Assembly (NCBI GenBank): GCA_900770195.1
Contig: CAAGJI010000092.1
Span: forward strand, 62,001 to 126,000
Direction: 5' to 3'
DNA: 64,000 nt
Source of the DNA: Oscillospiraceae bacterium
Lineage (GTDB): Bacteria; Bacillota; Clostridia; Oscillospirales; Ruminococcaceae
The notes below the pieces were generated by a model that was not told the DNA's origin, searched no databases, and saw nothing but the letters and a program-made list of their open reading frames with translations. The position numbers and the translations under genes are program-made. Positions 63,255 through 64,000 of this stretch are shown here, one piece after another; position 1 is the first letter of the stretch, and every line of letters begins with the position of its first letter.

Positions 63255-64000
63255 ATGAAGAAAATAACAATAGGAATTCTTGCACATGTTGATGCCGGAA
63301 AAACGACTCTGTCTGAAGCACTTCTGTACAAATCAGGTGCTATAAGAAAATTTGGTCGTGTTGACCATAAAGATGCTTTTCTTGATAATAATACAATTGA
63401 AAGAGAACGTGGGATAACAGTTTTTTCAAAACAGGCACAAATTTCAACACCTGAAATAAACATTACTCTTCTGGATACTCCTGGACACGTTGACTTTTCA
63501 GCTGAAACAGAAAGAGTACTCAGTGTTGTTGATTATGCTATGCTTGTTATAAATGCATCTGAAGGTGTTCAAGGGCATACCGATACTCTTTGGAATCTTT
63601 TAAAAAGCTATAATGTTCCGGTATTTATTTTTGTAAATAAGACAGACACACCAGATTTTAACAAAAAAAATACTCTTTTAGAATTAAAAAACAAACTTTC
63701 AGACAACTGCATAGATTTTACAAATACTGATTCTGATGAATTTAAGGAAAGTATTGCTTTTTCAGATGAAAATCTTTTAGAAAAATATTCTGAAATACTT
63801 GATATTAGTGATAATGATGTTAAAAAATCCATTTTTGACAGAAAAATCACACCATGCTATTTTGGTTCTGCATTAAAATTGAACGGCATTGATGAATTTA
63901 TTACCGGAATTGAAAAATATACAACAGAAAAAAAATATCCAAATGATGAAGGCGTAAGAATTTTTAAAATCAAAAGAGATGAACAGGGAAACCGTCTCAC
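63255..64000 (+). CDS. TetM-like ribosome-protection/EF-G-family GTPase (cut by window end)
   Basis: The first 248 codons of a translational GTPase. G1 AHVDAGKTTLSEALLY (about 10-25), G2 region ERERGITVF, G3 DTPGHVDF and G4 FVNKTD are intact. The N-terminal order MKKITIGILAHVDAGKTT, LLYKSGAI and LSVVDYAMLVINASEGVQ follows TetM/TetW-type ribosomal protection proteins more closely than EF-G. It differs from characterised TetM in many positions (for example NKTD rather than NKID), so it is better called a TetM-like paralogue than a tetracycline resistance gene. The C-terminal domain IV loops that dislodge tetracycline are outside the window. GGTG precedes the ATG. Confidence 0.82.
   Translation, partial: MKKITIGILAHVDAGKTTLSEALLYKSGAIRKFGRVDHKDAFLDNNTIERERGITVFSKQAQISTPEINITLLDTPGHVDFSAETERVLSVVDYAMLVINASEGVQGHTDTLWNLLKSYNVPVFIFVNKTDTPDFNKKNTLLELKNKLSDNCIDFTNTDSDEFKESIAFSDENLLEKYSEILDISDNDVKKSIFDRKITPCYFGSALKLNGIDEFITGIEKYTTEKKYPNDEGVRIFKIKRDEQGNRL

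Overview
The window is low-GC chromosomal DNA (about 30% GC by eye) from an anaerobic, endospore-forming Firmicute. The best fit is the Oscillospiraceae/Ruminococcaceae end of the Clostridia. Support comes from the complete spoIIIAA-AH operon, a PolC-type replicative polymerase, the GatCAB amidotransferase, the short HisG plus HisZ pair, a bifunctional AdhE, and purine synthesis that ends in an archaeal-type IMP cyclohydrolase beside a stand-alone AICAR formyltransferase. There are no rRNA or tRNA genes, CRISPR arrays, insertion sequences or prophage. No gap between genes exceeds 300 bases.

Layout. 1-5.7 kb: the tail of a HAD phosphatase, a degenerate SGNH-hydrolase-like gene on the minus strand, a DcuS/CitA-type sensor kinase with its response regulator, an unrecognised gene directly behind them, and a MATE exporter. 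5.7-9.7 kb (minus): adhE and a malic enzyme, each with its own strong promoter and a nearly identical palindromic operator. 9.8-21.8 kb (plus): spoIIIAA-AH, then nusB, a TsaD paralogue, xseA, xseB, ispA, dxs, tlyA and nadK. A 16-bp perfect hairpin at 21.8 kb marks the switch to the minus strand.

21.8-33.8 kb (minus, read from right to left): a DPM1-like glycosyltransferase, purE-C-F-M-N-purO-AICARFT-purD, uvrC, rsmD, coaD and a coiled-coil gene. 33.9-46.9 kb (minus): hisZ-G-D-B-H-A-F-I-E, ligA, gatC-A-B and an AI-2E-family permease. 46.9-58.1 kb (minus): the conserved rpsB-tsf-pyrH-frr-uppS-cdsA-dxr-ispG-polC cluster, which lacks the usual rseP. 58.3-64 kb: a DAHP synthase, two tandem paralogous Wzz-like membrane proteins, a DUF3592-type membrane protein and the start of a TetM-like ribosome-protection GTPase cut by the window edge.

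Most genes are housekeeping: two MEP-pathway segments (dxs/ispA and dxr/ispG/uppS), nearly complete histidine synthesis without hisC, most of purine synthesis without purB and purL, and fermentative carbon flow (AdhE, malic enzyme). The most interesting signals are the operator shared by adhE and the malic enzyme gene, the two-gene replacement of PurH, the unknown gene tied to the two-component system, the TsaD paralogue in the sporulation neighbourhood, and the orphan Wzz-like pair. Several starts were moved downstream of the longest open frame because the Shine-Dalgarno sequence only fits the inner start codon.
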